A DNA stretch of 39,230 nt from an uncultured Lachnospiraceae bacterium. Lineage in GTDB: Bacteria > Bacillota > Clostridia > Lachnospirales > Lachnospiraceae. Position 1 is the first letter of the stretch; every line of letters starts with the position of its first letter. The stretch covers positions 1-39,230 of the forward strand of contig CACZFV010000001.1 of NCBI GenBank assembly GCA_902780465.1, given 5' to 3'. The translations under genes and the position numbers were made by a program. Positions 7,957-15,640 of this stretch are shown one piece after another. Under the pieces are notes generated by a model, which ran no database searches, was not told the DNA's origin, and worked only from the letters and a program-made list of their open reading frames with translations.

Positions 7957-8718
7957 TCAGAGCCGGACAGGGATCCCCCTGCCCTTCAGGTATTCTTTCA
8001 GGTCCCGGATCTCCAGTTCCTTGTAGTGGAACAGAGACGCAGCAAGGGCGGCGTCCGCCTTTCCCTCTGTCAGCGCGTCATAAAAATGCTCCCTGGTTCC
8101 AGCTCCGCCGGAAGCAATGACCGGGATCGGCACCCGCTCAGCGATGGTCCTGGTCAGGAGACAGTCGTAGCCCGCCTTCGTTCCGTCGCAGTCCATCGAT
8201 GTGAGAAGGATCTCTCCCGCTCCGAGAGCGTATCCGCGGGCAGCCCATTCCACCGCGTCCAGCCCCGTATCGAGGCGTCCGCCGTGCTTGTAGACGTTCC
8301 AGCCGCTGCCGTCCGGCCGGCGCTTTGCGTCGATGGCCAGCACCACACACTGGCTTCCGAATTTTTCCGCCGCGTCGCTCAGAAGGCGCGGATTGTCGAT
8401 CGCTGCAGAATTCACGGAGATCTTGTCTGCCCCTTCTCTCAGGAGCATGCGGAAATCCTCCACTGTACGGATCCCTCCGCCCACAGTGAAGGGGATAAAC
8501 ACCTGGTTTGCCACCTGGCGCACCATGTCCACCACTGTTTTCCGGTGATCGCTGGAGGCCGTGATATCCAGGAATACAAGTTCGTCCGCGCCCGCCTTGT
8601 CATAGGCTGCTGCGATCTCCACCGGATCTCCGGCGTCCCTCAGGTTGACAAAATTCACTCCCTTAACCACCCGTCCGTCATTCACATCCAGGCAGGGAAT
8701 TATTCTCTTCGTAAACAT
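7957..8718 (-). CDS. hisF: Imidazole glycerol phosphate synthase, cyclase subunit
   Basis: A 253-residue TIM barrel that uses ammonia from HisH to turn PRFAR into IGP and AICAR in histidine synthesis. It begins [20 protein letters not shown] with catalytic D11. VLAIDAKR carries D130. The phosphate-binding loops [13 protein letters not shown] and [13 protein letters not shown] are both present. It is 4 bases downstream of hisH, so the heterodimer is co-translated. No other his gene is in the window, so the rest of the pathway must lie elsewhere. Confidence 0.97.
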   Translation of the reverse strand: MFTKRIIPCLDVNDGRVVKGVNFVNLRDAGDPVEIAAAYDKAGADELVFLDITASSDHRKTVVDMVRQVANQVFIPFTVGGGIRTVEDFRMLLREGADKISVNSAAIDNPRLLSDAAEKFGSQCVVLAIDAKRRPDGSGWNVYKHGGRLDTGLDAVEWAARGYALGAGEILLTSMDCDGTKAGYDCLLTRTIAERVPIPVIASGGAGTREHFYDALTEGKADAALAASLFHYKELEIRDLKEYLKGRGIPVRL

Positions 8719-8722
8719 CGCG

Positions 8723-9346
8723 TCACATCTCCAGGAAATTCTTCAGGATCCTGAGCCCGGTCTCCGAACTCTTTTCCGGGTGGAACTGGGTCGCATACAC
8801 ATTGTCCCGTTCAACTGCAGCAAGGACTCGCATCCCGTACTCCGTTTCCGCCGCTTCAAAGTCCTGCCCCGCCGCTTCCGCGCAGTAGGAATGGACAAAA
8901 TAGACGTAGCTTCCGTCCGGGATGCCCCGCAGGAGACGGGTCCCGGGCGCGATCTTCAGGGAATTCCACCCCATGTGCGGGATCTTCAGTCCCGGAGTGT
9001 CCGGGATCTTCCGCACCCCGCCCGGGAAGATCCCCAGACCCGGCACGAGTTCACCGCCGCAGAGCTCCTTCCCTTCTTCACTGGAAGCAAACAGGAGCTG
9101 CATCCCGACGCAGATCCCAAGGAACGGTGTTCCCGCGGCGATCACTTCCCGGATCACAGGATCCAGTCCGTAGTGCACCAGATTGTTCCTGCAGTCGCGG
9201 AACGCGCCTACGCCAGGAAGGATCACCCGGTCCGCCCTGAGCAGGGTCTCTCTGTCGCGGGTGATGACCGGTTCGTCTCCCAGCGCACGGAGCGCTTTTT
9301 CCACGGACCGCATGTTTCCGGCATCATAATCGATCAAAGCTGTCAT
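8723..9346 (-). CDS. hisH: Imidazole glycerol phosphate synthase, glutaminase subunit
   Basis: A 207-residue class I glutamine amidotransferase that supplies ammonia to HisF. The nucleophile elbow is [12 protein letters not shown] (C79), and the His-Glu of the triad are in ATQFHPEKS near residues 189-191. [10 protein letters not shown] and PHMGWNSL are the family loops. The ATG follows GGGAGGAG. The gene is 32 bases after the rRNA methyltransferase and 4 bases before hisF. Confidence 0.97.
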   Translation of the reverse strand: MTALIDYDAGNMRSVEKALRALGDEPVITRDRETLLRADRVILPGVGAFRDCRNNLVHYGLDPVIREVIAAGTPFLGICVGMQLLFASSEEGKELCGGELVPGLGIFPGGVRKIPDTPGLKIPHMGWNSLKIAPGTRLLRGIPDGSYVYFVHSYCAEAAGQDFEAAETEYGMRVLAAVERDNVYATQFHPEKSSETGLRILKNFLEM

Positions 9347-9377
9347 GAATCTCCTCCCGCGGCGTCCTTTCCGGGGC

Positions 9378-10583
9378 TCACCGCTCCTCCGTCACCTGGA
9401 AGATGTAGAATTTCAGATAATAAGTCTCCCCCGCTGCCCACAGGATCGGATGATCCGGCGCCTGGGTAGAAAAGGATACCTGCCGCAGACGCTTTTTCGC
9501 GCCCACAGAGGCTTCCCGGATCGTCTTTGCGAAAAGCTCCTGGTCCATGAAATGAGAACAGGAACAGGTCGCCAGAAAGCCGCCGTCCTTTACGAGCCGC
9601 ATTCCGCGGAGATTGATCTCCCGGTAGCCTTTCACCGCTTTCCGGATGGTCTCCCGGGACTTGGTAAAGGCGGGCGGGTCCAGGATCACCACGTCAAACT
9701 GTTCACCGGCAGCCTCCAGCTCCGGAAGAAGCTCGAACACGTCTGCTGTCCGGAACTTTACCCGGTCCTGCAGTCCGTTCAGAGCCGCATTCTCCTCCGC
9801 CTGGCGGATCCCCGTCTCAGAAGCGTCTACGCCCAGGACCGACGCCGCTCCCGCGTATCCCGCGTTCAGGGCAAAGGACCCGGTGTGAGTGAAGCAGTCC
9901 AGCACTTTTTTCCCGGGGCAGAGCTCCCGGACACGGAGACGGTTCAGCTTCTGATCCAGGAAAAAACCTGTCTTCTGTCCGTTCTCCACGTCCACCATCA
10001 TGCGGACTCCGTTTTCCGTGATCCGGACTTTCGTGTCAAAAGGCTCTCCGATAAAGCCCTTTTTCCGTTCCATTCCTTCCTTCAGACGTTCCTTCGCGTC
10101 GCTGCGTTCATAGATCCCGCGGATCGTAATGCCGTCCTCCTGAAGCACTTCCTTCAGGATGGACATTGCCTGTTCCTTCATGCGGTCCATGCCGAGAGCC
10201 AGGCTCTCCACCACAAGGACATCGGAAAACTTGTCCACAGTGAGCCCGGGAAGAAAATCCGCTTCCCCGAACACGATCCTGCAGCAGGACGTATCCGTCA
10301 CGGCCTTCCTGTATTCCCAGGCGGCACGCAGCCTCTGCCGCAGAAAGCTTTCGTCCAGCATCTGGTCCGCACTGCGGGTCATCATCCGCACCCGGATCTT
10401 TGAGTTCATATTGATGAAACCGTTTCCGAGAGGATATCCGTCAAAATCCAGCACCGTCACCGGTCCGCCGTTCTCGAACGGACCCTCGACCGCGCTGATC
10501 TCGTTGTCATAGATCCAGGCGCCTCCTCCTTTGAAAGAACGCGCCTCCCCTTTTCTGATATGGACTTTACATGGATACGACAT
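9378..10583 (-). CDS. Class I SAM-dependent rRNA methyltransferase, RlmI/RlmK-like (PUA plus Rossmann)
   Basis: A 401-residue protein of the YccW/RlmI family of 23S rRNA cytosine-C5 methyltransferases. The N-terminal PUA-like domain (residues 1-80) includes the GGGAWIYDNEI turn. The middle domain has RIVFGEADFLPGLTVDKF. The Rossmann fold shows motif I VLDCFTHTGSFALNAG near residue 226, VLGVDASETGIRQAEENAALNG, and motif IV VILDPPAFTKSR near residue 300. CSCSHFMDQELF lies towards the C-terminus. The ATG at 10583 is supported by AAGGGA. It overlaps the end of the iorB-like frame by 17 bases. The target base is not predictable here. Confidence 0.9.
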   Translation of the reverse strand: MSYPCKVHIRKGEARSFKGGGAWIYDNEISAVEGPFENGGPVTVLDFDGYPLGNGFINMNSKIRVRMMTRSADQMLDESFLRQRLRAAWEYRKAVTDTSCCRIVFGEADFLPGLTVDKFSDVLVVESLALGMDRMKEQAMSILKEVLQEDGITIRGIYERSDAKERLKEGMERKKGFIGEPFDTKVRITENGVRMMVDVENGQKTGFFLDQKLNRLRVRELCPGKKVLDCFTHTGSFALNAGYAGAASVLGVDASETGIRQAEENAALNGLQDRVKFRTADVFELLPELEAAGEQFDVVILDPPAFTKSRETIRKAVKGYREINLRGMRLVKDGGFLATCSCSHFMDQELFAKTIREASVGAKKRLRQVSFSTQAPDHPILWAAGETYYLKFYIFQVTEER

Positions 10584-11130
10584 TCTGCACTTCCCTTTTT
10601 TTAGTTCCGCACCCAGCCAGGCTCGGGTCGCTCCGCGCCCCTCGCTGTCGGGGCGCCGGATTATTACACAATATATCAAAAATGTCATGGAAGTGCAACG
10701 AAGTGTGTCCGACATTCCCGGGGAACGGGACAGGCGGAGTGTCTCCGAAAGGTGTCAGGATCGTGAGTTTTTGGACACGGCGCTTCAGGAAGCGGAGATA
10801 CTGCTCTTCCGGGAAGCCCTTCCGCACCGCCGCAGTATCTTCCAGCGTTATTACCTGTCCGTCCTTTTTCAGCCAGGAGAGCTGCCGCAGAGCTTCCCAA
10901 GGGGCGTCCGAAAGAAGCAGATCCGCATGCCCCTCCGGGATGACGGGGGACAGAGGCCCGCTGCCGATCCGGAGATGACAGGCATATCCCCCGCTTGCTT
11001 TCTCTCCGGAAAGAAGGAGCGAGCACACAAAATAACCTTCCCCTGCGGCTCTGGCCGCGATCTCCCTCCCGGCTTTTTCCGGAAACACCGCGCTGCCGCC
11101 GGCCAGCACCACGTTCAGGCAGTCATTCAT
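10567..11130 (-). CDS. Degenerate IorB-like protein (gamma subunit of 2-oxoacid:ferredoxin oxidoreductase)
   Basis: A 187-residue protein. Its first 110 residues match the order of features in IorB, the small subunit of indolepyruvate ferredoxin oxidoreductase: NDCLNVVLAG, then SGGYACHLRIG where IorB has GGSVVSHVRIG, then SPVIPEGHADLLLSDAPWEALR and the KKDGQVI strand. The glycine motif GVGGQG of genuine IorB is replaced by GGSAVFPEK, so cofactor or partner contacts are probably lost. The last 75 residues are not recognisable. They run through a GC-rich hairpin (10635-10656) and the ribosome binding site of the next gene. It starts 1 base after the iorA-like stop, behind GGGAGGAG. It is read here as a relic or repurposed subunit. 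Confidence 0.6.
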   Translation of the reverse strand: MNDCLNVVLAGGSAVFPEKAGREIAARAAGEGYFVCSLLLSGEKASGGYACHLRIGSGPLSPVIPEGHADLLLSDAPWEALRQLSWLKKDGQVITLEDTAAVRKGFPEEQYLRFLKRRVQKLTILTPFGDTPPVPFPGNVGHTSLHFHDIFDILCNNPAPRQRGARSDPSLAGCGTKKREVQNVVSM

Positions 11131-11131
11131 C

Positions 11132-11995
11132 TCAGTCTCCTCCCTGTCCGCAAACCGGTCCCTCCGGAAGAAAGACAGGCGGAAGCACCGGCATCCCCCG
11201 GAGGGACCTTTCCGAAGGCGTGCCGATCCTGAGGATCTGCTTTTCTGCATCCTTCCCGGCAAAACGGACTACAGCTTCCCGCAGATCTCTTTCCGAACTC
11301 TCTTCTCCGTAGAACGGAACGATCCTGATTCGAAGATCATATTTCCCCTTCACCGCATAGACCGCGTTCAGGAGGGCCTCCCGCTCTTCATCCAGCACCA
11401 GGACCTCGGACAGTCCTGTCAGGTAATCCCGCACCCGCTCTTCCGGAAAAGGCCAGGGTGTACCAAGTCTCAGAATCCTGCCCGCCGGATAACCGTTCAG
11501 GATCTCCTGCAGCTTCAGCGCTGCCGGACCGCGGACGATGATCCCCCTGCAGCCGCTTCCCGAGACGCGGTTCCATGCAGAATCAGAGAAAGCTTCCGGC
11601 AGTCCGCGGGAAACCGTATGACGGTAATCTCCCCGCCGCTTCTCCGCTTTTCCCGGCCGGACCGGACTGATCTCCGCCATGCCGAACCGCACCTCATAGT
11701 CAAGGCGCACAAGGATGGGCGTCCTGTAGGTATCCGCGTAAAGGCCGGCGGAACGCGCCATACGGAAGGCCTCTTCCGGATCCGCCGGATAGAATTCAGG
11801 AAGATGCCGTGCACTGCTGTCCTTGAGCATGGCGCTGCCTGCGGCAGCTTCCGCCGGAAGGATCAGCACCCCGTCCGGAGTCTCCATCCAGGGGTTCGTC
11901 CCCGCTCCTTTCTTCACCGCTGAAAGACCGGAAACCAGCTTTCTCCCGTTCTCCCGGTACATCTCCTGGATGTTCCTGCTCTCTGAACTCTGCAT
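11132..11995 (-). CDS. Truncated IorA-like protein lacking TPP and ferredoxin domains
   Basis: A 287-residue protein; normal IorA has about 600. Residues about 36-110 resemble the end of the IorA pyrimidine-binding domain (PDGVLILPAEAAAGSAMLKD, then DPEEAFRMARSAGLYADTYR and TPILVRLDYEVRF). About residues 160-230 resemble the linker domain (RGIIVRGPAALKLQEIL, ILRLGTPWPFPEERVRDYL, EVLVLDEE). The sequence stops just where IorA would show PPVLCPGCPHRG at the start of the TPP domain; here MPVLPPVFLPEGPVCGQGGD ends the protein. The first glycine-rich part of domain I is also absent. The second ATG (11995) is chosen because AGGAGGAGG lies just upstream. It is coupled to the iorB-like gene and divergent from a TetR gene. 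Confidence 0.6.
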   Translation of the reverse strand: MQSSESRNIQEMYRENGRKLVSGLSAVKKGAGTNPWMETPDGVLILPAEAAAGSAMLKDSSARHLPEFYPADPEEAFRMARSAGLYADTYRTPILVRLDYEVRFGMAEISPVRPGKAEKRRGDYRHTVSRGLPEAFSDSAWNRVSGSGCRGIIVRGPAALKLQEILNGYPAGRILRLGTPWPFPEERVRDYLTGLSEVLVLDEEREALLNAVYAVKGKYDLRIRIVPFYGEESSERDLREAVVRFAGKDAEKQILRIGTPSERSLRGMPVLPPVFLPEGPVCGQGGD

Positions 11996-12084
11996 CGTCG
12001 TCCTCCTCCTGATCATTGATCTCTGTCAGTAATTCAAGGCCCGCCTGCGGGACTCGTGCGGGTGCGCATCATAAGCGTTTTTTC

Positions 12085-12119
12085 ATGCCTCTATATATAA
12101 GGACGACGAAAACAGGCAT
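12085..12119. promoter_or_regulatory. Inverted repeat between TetR and iorA-like genes, possible operator
   Basis: ATGCCT (12085-12090) and AGGCAT (12114-12119) are perfect complements separated by 23 bases. Between them lies the A/T-rich CTATATATAAG, which could hold a -10 element for either strand. The position between divergent genes suits a TetR operator, but the 6-bp half-sites are short and could be chance. Confidence 0.3.
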
Positions 12120-12124
12120 TTTCC

Positions 12125-12154
12125 TTCACTATTTTTGTATTTTTTTGATAAAAT
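12125..12154 (+). promoter_or_regulatory. Candidate promoter of the TetR gene giving a leaderless mRNA
   Basis: TTCACT (12125-12130), an 18-base T-rich spacer and TAAAAT (12149-12154) match sigma-A boxes 4/6 and 5/6. The expected start falls at about 12161-12162, on the ATG at 12162. No Shine-Dalgarno sequence precedes either nearby ATG. Confidence 0.4.
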
Positions 12155-12161
12155 GTTTTCT

Positions 12162-12719
12162 ATGAATCCTACGGATGAACTTCTCTTCGCTGCTTTCCGG
12201 CAGCTTCTGGAAGAGAAACCCTATAAAAAAATAACGGTCCGTGATATCGTGGACCGCTGCCATGTGAACCGGAACACCTTTTATTACCACTTCGAGGGGA
12301 TCCCGGACCTGATGGATCATTATCTCACCCACTGGAGCAGAGAGGTCCTTCTGAAAACGGAGACCGCCGAAGACCCGCTGCTCGCACTGATCCCCGCGGC
12401 GGAAGCAATAAAAGAGCACAGGACTTCCGTCCTTCATATTTCGGACTCCCGCGCATGGCCCGACGTGCTCCATCATCTGGAGCTTCTCTGCGGACAGCTT
12501 TCTTCACGGTACGTAAAAGCGGCAGCCGCCGGGGCTGCCGCTCTGAATGCTGCCGGAAAACCGGACGCTCTCCCCCTTTCAGAAGAGGACTGCAGCGCCC
12601 TGGTCCGTTTCTACAGTTCTGTACTGTACGGCTGTATCCTTTCCTGGCTGAAGGCTGACATGTCCTACGATCTGCCTTCTGACCTTCTCCGGATATCCCG
12701 TCTTATCCGCCGTTCCTGA
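12162..12719 (+). CDS. TetR/AcrR family transcriptional regulator
   Basis: A 185-residue regulator. The N-terminal helix-turn-helix is clear (LLFAAFRQLLEEKPYKKITVRDIVDRC, then HVNRNTFYYHFEGIPDLMDHY). The C-terminal part, ending in the hydrophobic FYSSVLYGCILSWLKADM, resembles the TetR_C_8/DhaS type. The start is uncertain: ATG at 12162, ATG at 12153 or TTG at 12135 share the frame. None has a good ribosome binding site. The 12162 choice fits the predicted transcript start. It is divergent from the iorA-like operon (166 bases between starts), making that operon its most likely target. It ends 14 bases from the convergent DegV gene, with no clear terminator. Confidence 0.85.
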   Translation: MNPTDELLFAAFRQLLEEKPYKKITVRDIVDRCHVNRNTFYYHFEGIPDLMDHYLTHWSREVLLKTETAEDPLLALIPAAEAIKEHRTSVLHISDSRAWPDVLHHLELLCGQLSSRYVKAAAAGAAALNAAGKPDALPLSEEDCSALVRFYSSVLYGCILSWLKADMSYDLPSDLLRISRLIRRS

Positions 12720-12733
12720 TCCGGACAGAACAC

Positions 12734-13597
12734 TCACTCCGGGTCATAGGCGACGCTGACACCGACTCCGAAAGCGTCCGGGCCGGTGTGCGCGCATACC
12801 ACAAGGGAGAGCGGGTCATACCACACTTCCTTTCCCGGAAATGCTTCCTCCACCTGCTCCTTCCAGCGCAGTCCTTCCTCGGGATCAATGAAGCTGCCTG
12901 CGCAGGCGTACCGGAGATGGTACCCTTTGTTCTCCATCTCCTCCGCTTCCTTCTGCATGGCTTCGATCGTTTTCTTTCTGCAGCTCTTTGTGCCCCGCAC
13001 CGTCTGGAAAGGCTCAAACTTTCCGCCGCGGCACACCAGCACAGGCTTGATATGCAAAATGGAGCCGATCGCCGCCGCCGCACCGGTCACCCGGCCGGAG
13101 CGCTTCAGGTACTCAAGGGTCTCCACACCGAGATAGATCACAGACTCTTTTCCCATCTGTTCCAGAAGATTCCGGATCTGCGCCGCGCTCATCCCCTGCT
13201 CCGCCATTTTAAGAGCATCCATCACAGAATGCCGCTGCGTCACGGAGACCCTGTGGTTGTCCACCACCTGGACTCTTCCGCCATAGTCCTGGGAAAGCAC
13301 CGTGGCCGTCTGCATGGCGCCGCTGATCCCGCTTGACAGCGGGATATAGACCAGCTCATCGTATTCCTTCAGGACATTGTCCCATACATCCATGATATCC
13401 GCCGGAGAAGGCTGGGATGTCGTAACGGACGTTCCTTTTTCCATCTCTTCAAAAAGACGGTTGATCGTCAGGCCTTTCCCCTCAAAACAGATCTCCTCAT
13501 TAATAAGGATCGGCATCGACACGACGCGGACGCCGAGCTTCTTTCCTTCCTCTTCATAGATGCCGCCGTTATTATCTGTCACTACAGCTGTTCTCAT
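12734..13597 (-). CDS. DegV family fatty-acid-binding protein
   Basis: A 287-residue DegV (EDD-fold) protein. In Firmicutes some members (FakB) present fatty acids to the kinase FakA. It begins MRTAVVTDNNGGIYEEEGKK, where many homologues have VTDSTADL. The ligand-loop motif VTTSQPSPADI is near residue 70, YIPLSSGISGAMQTA near 105, and GSILHIKPVLVCRGG near 190. The ATG at 13597 follows GGGGGAG; the longer frame upstream has no ribosome binding site. No FakA-like gene is nearby. It is probably co-transcribed with the DUF308 gene 47 bases upstream. Confidence 0.92.
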   Translation of the reverse strand: MRTAVVTDNNGGIYEEEGKKLGVRVVSMPILINEEICFEGKGLTINRLFEEMEKGTSVTTSQPSPADIMDVWDNVLKEYDELVYIPLSSGISGAMQTATVLSQDYGGRVQVVDNHRVSVTQRHSVMDALKMAEQGMSAAQIRNLLEQMGKESVIYLGVETLEYLKRSGRVTGAAAAIGSILHIKPVLVCRGGKFEPFQTVRGTKSCRKKTIEAMQKEAEEMENKGYHLRYACAGSFIDPEEGLRWKEQVEEAFPGKEVWYDPLSLVVCAHTGPDAFGVGVSVAYDPE

Positions 13598-13644
13598 CTG
13601 ATCTCCCCCTAATGTCTGCTGTGAATGTGCTTTCCGCGGCATTC

Positions 13645-14223
13645 TTACAGAACTGTTTCCTCTTCTCTCCGAACTCTGCCTTTTCCGTCCTGTGGAAACT
13701 TCACCGTACAGAGCACGACGCAGTACTTCATGATCCCTTCCAGCACGACCGTCATTCCCGTAAGAACATGCCTGATCCTGGTGCTCTCAAACGGGTTGAC
13801 GATCAGCAGTACTCCCATCAGCGCTGTGATGATCGCAGCCACCAGCAGGAGCACCCAGCTCCGGATCCCGAATTTCGCTGCGTCCTTCGCCATCTGGATG
13901 GTCAGGACACTGTCGAACAGGACCAGGAGCCCCAGGCCGGGTGTAACAATTCCCTGAAGCCGGGTATTGCAGAAGATGACCAGCACTCCGGTGATCATCA
14001 GAAGGATCGCGGAGGCCATATCATACTGAAACGCCAGACAGTAAAGATCCGGCGACAGATACCCCACCAGCTTGATGGCACCGTAAGCCAGGAGACACAG
14101 CCCTCCGGCGATGCAGAGCACAAACATGGAAAGATCCGGCAGGAACATATATGCGAGGCCCGTCAGACAGAAAAGGACGGACATGATCATATATCCATAT
14201 TTGGCAAAATACAGTCGTTTCAT
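13645..14223 (-). CDS. DUF308 (HdeD-like) membrane protein
   Basis: A 192-residue polytopic protein with six hydrophobic helices grouped in pairs, as in DUF308/HdeD proteins: IMSVLFCLTGLAYMFLPDL, then MFVLCIAGGLCLLAYGAIKL, ILLMITGVLVIFCNTRL, LGLLVLFDSVLTIQMA, and WVLLLVAAIITALMGVLLIV before NPFESTRIRHVL. The family has no established molecular function; HdeD in E. coli is linked to acid stress. The start follows AAAGGAAAGAG, and a good promoter lies at 14262-14290. The last 20 residues are charged and probably cytoplasmic. Confidence 0.82.
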   Translation of the reverse strand: MKRLYFAKYGYMIMSVLFCLTGLAYMFLPDLSMFVLCIAGGLCLLAYGAIKLVGYLSPDLYCLAFQYDMASAILLMITGVLVIFCNTRLQGIVTPGLGLLVLFDSVLTIQMAKDAAKFGIRSWVLLLVAAIITALMGVLLIVNPFESTRIRHVLTGMTVVLEGIMKYCVVLCTVKFPQDGKGRVRREEETVL

Positions 14224-14261
14224 TTCTCTTTCCTTTACGCGAACATATTTTGACAGTATGG

Positions 14262-14290
14262 ATTTTATCGGTCCGTCCTTCAGGTTTCAA
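14262..14290 (-). promoter_or_regulatory. Sigma-A promoter for DUF308-DegV
   Basis: On the minus strand TTGAAA (14290-14285), a 17-base spacer and TAAAAT (14267-14262). Both boxes are 5/6 with ideal spacing. It gives a start near 14255 and a leader of about 32 nt. It lies between the M20 stop and DUF308, separating that pair from the sensory operon upstream. Confidence 0.7.
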
Positions 14291-14319
14291 TGGACAATCA
14301 GGGGGGCAATGTCCAAAAA

Positions 14320-15621
14320 TCAGGGATCCTGTTTCAGGAAGGCTTCCCGGCACTGCGCCCGGAAACAATCGTCAGTGAGAATATCCAGTCCAGTGGAGGC
14401 CATCACGCCTGCGGCGAGCTTCAGAAGGTGGTGCGCGTACTCCGAATCCGTCACCGCAAGGTACTCCCGGTCGTGAATATCCGCCCCGCCGCTCACAGGC
14501 GCGGTGCTGAACACACCGTAAAATGACGGCGCTTCATAGCTGACGTTGCCGATATCGCCGGATGGCGCGGTAAACAGGTCGTCCTCCCGGATCTCCCCGG
14601 ACATTGCAAAGTCTCTCCCCTCCGCGGCTGCGGCTTCTCTGTCGGCTTCCGCCAGCGCCCTCAGGTGCTCTTCCGCCCTGGCGTTCAGCGGCATATTATT
14701 CCGCATATCATAAAACGTATTTTCGTCCCGCCCGATCTCCACACGGCATCCGGTCATCAGGGCTGCGCCCCGGGCACAGTCGTTCACCCGTTCCAGCACC
14801 TTCTCAAGATAATCTTTCTTCGGCGCCCTCACATAGTAATCCATCACTCCGGTGTCGGGGATGATGTTGCAGGCCAGTCCTCCCTCCACGATCTTTCCGT
14901 GCAGTTTGGTGCCCGGCAGCACATGCTGTCTGAGGCAGGCGATCCCCGCAAAGGTCAGGTTCAGCGCGTCCAGCGCGTTGATCCCGTTCTCCGGGTGGGC
15001 TGAGGCATGGCTCGCCTTTCCGCGGAAGGTATAGCGGATATTTGTCAGCGCCAGAAGATAGTTCGTGAAGCAGTGTTTCGGCTGCCCCGACAGATGCGCC
15101 TCAAAGACCGCGTCAGGAGAAAGCTCCCGGAACAGTCCCTCCCGGCACATACTGATCTTTCCGCCCCAGGTCTCCTCCGCCGGCGTTCCGACAAGGAGGA
15201 TCCGCACCGGCCTCCCTTCTCCCTTCTTCTCCGCTTCCTCCACTGCCTGCTTCAGCGTGACAGCCGCAGCGTATGCCGCCGCCGAGATCCAGTTGTGGCC
15301 GCAGGCGTGGGCGTTTCCGCTGCCGTCCGGGCTCAGTTCCCCGTAGCCCGGCAGGGCGTCATACTCCGCGAGGAAAGCGACAGTCGGCACCTCCGGACCA
15401 TCGCTGCTTTTGTCTGCGCTCCGGACCGGAGTCCACTCGGCGACAAAGGCTGTCTCAAGCCCCGTGACGCCCTTCGTCACCTGGAACCCCTCTGCGGCGA
15501 TCTGCTCCGCAAGGAACTCTGCCGAGCGGTGCTCCTCTCCGCTGAGCTCCGGGTGCTCCCACAACTCTCTGCTGATGAAAAAGGCCTTTTCCGCTGTCCG
15601 GTCCGTGATCTTCAAACTCAT
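14320..15621 (-). CDS. M20 family amidohydrolase (AbgB/aminoacylase-like)
   Basis: A 433-residue zinc peptidase-like amidohydrolase. Metal and catalytic residues appear as GNAHACGHNWISAA (H109) and LLVGTPAEETWGG (E149/E150). FEAHLSGQPKHC and TNIRYTFRGKASHASAHPENGINALD form the dimerisation domain. DIGNVSYEAPSFYGVFS is near the C-terminus. The layout resembles AbgB (p-aminobenzoyl-glutamate hydrolase) and amidohydrolases that cleave N-acyl amino acids. The substrate is unknown. There is no signal peptide, so it is cytoplasmic. The ATG follows GGAGGG. It lies 19 bases after the response regulator, so it may belong to the same operon and act on the imported compound (inference). Confidence 0.87.
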   Translation of the reverse strand: MSLKITDRTAEKAFFISRELWEHPELSGEEHRSAEFLAEQIAAEGFQVTKGVTGLETAFVAEWTPVRSADKSSDGPEVPTVAFLAEYDALPGYGELSPDGSGNAHACGHNWISAAAYAAAVTLKQAVEEAEKKGEGRPVRILLVGTPAEETWGGKISMCREGLFRELSPDAVFEAHLSGQPKHCFTNYLLALTNIRYTFRGKASHASAHPENGINALDALNLTFAGIACLRQHVLPGTKLHGKIVEGGLACNIIPDTGVMDYYVRAPKKDYLEKVLERVNDCARGAALMTGCRVEIGRDENTFYDMRNNMPLNARAEEHLRALAEADREAAAAEGRDFAMSGEIREDDLFTAPSGDIGNVSYEAPSFYGVFSTAPVSGGADIHDREYLAVTDSEYAHHLLKLAAGVMASTGLDILTDDCFRAQCREAFLKQDP

Positions 15622-15640
15622 TCTGTTTCCCTCCTGCTTT

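Noticed and set aside
10567..11995. Working indolepyruvate ferredoxin oxidoreductase
   Set aside because: The TPP-binding and ferredoxin domains and the IorB glycine motif are missing, and no other gene in the window supplies them.
12135..12161. TTG start at 12135 for the TetR gene
   Set aside because: It lies inside the candidate promoter spacer and adds residues outside the usual TetR N-terminus.
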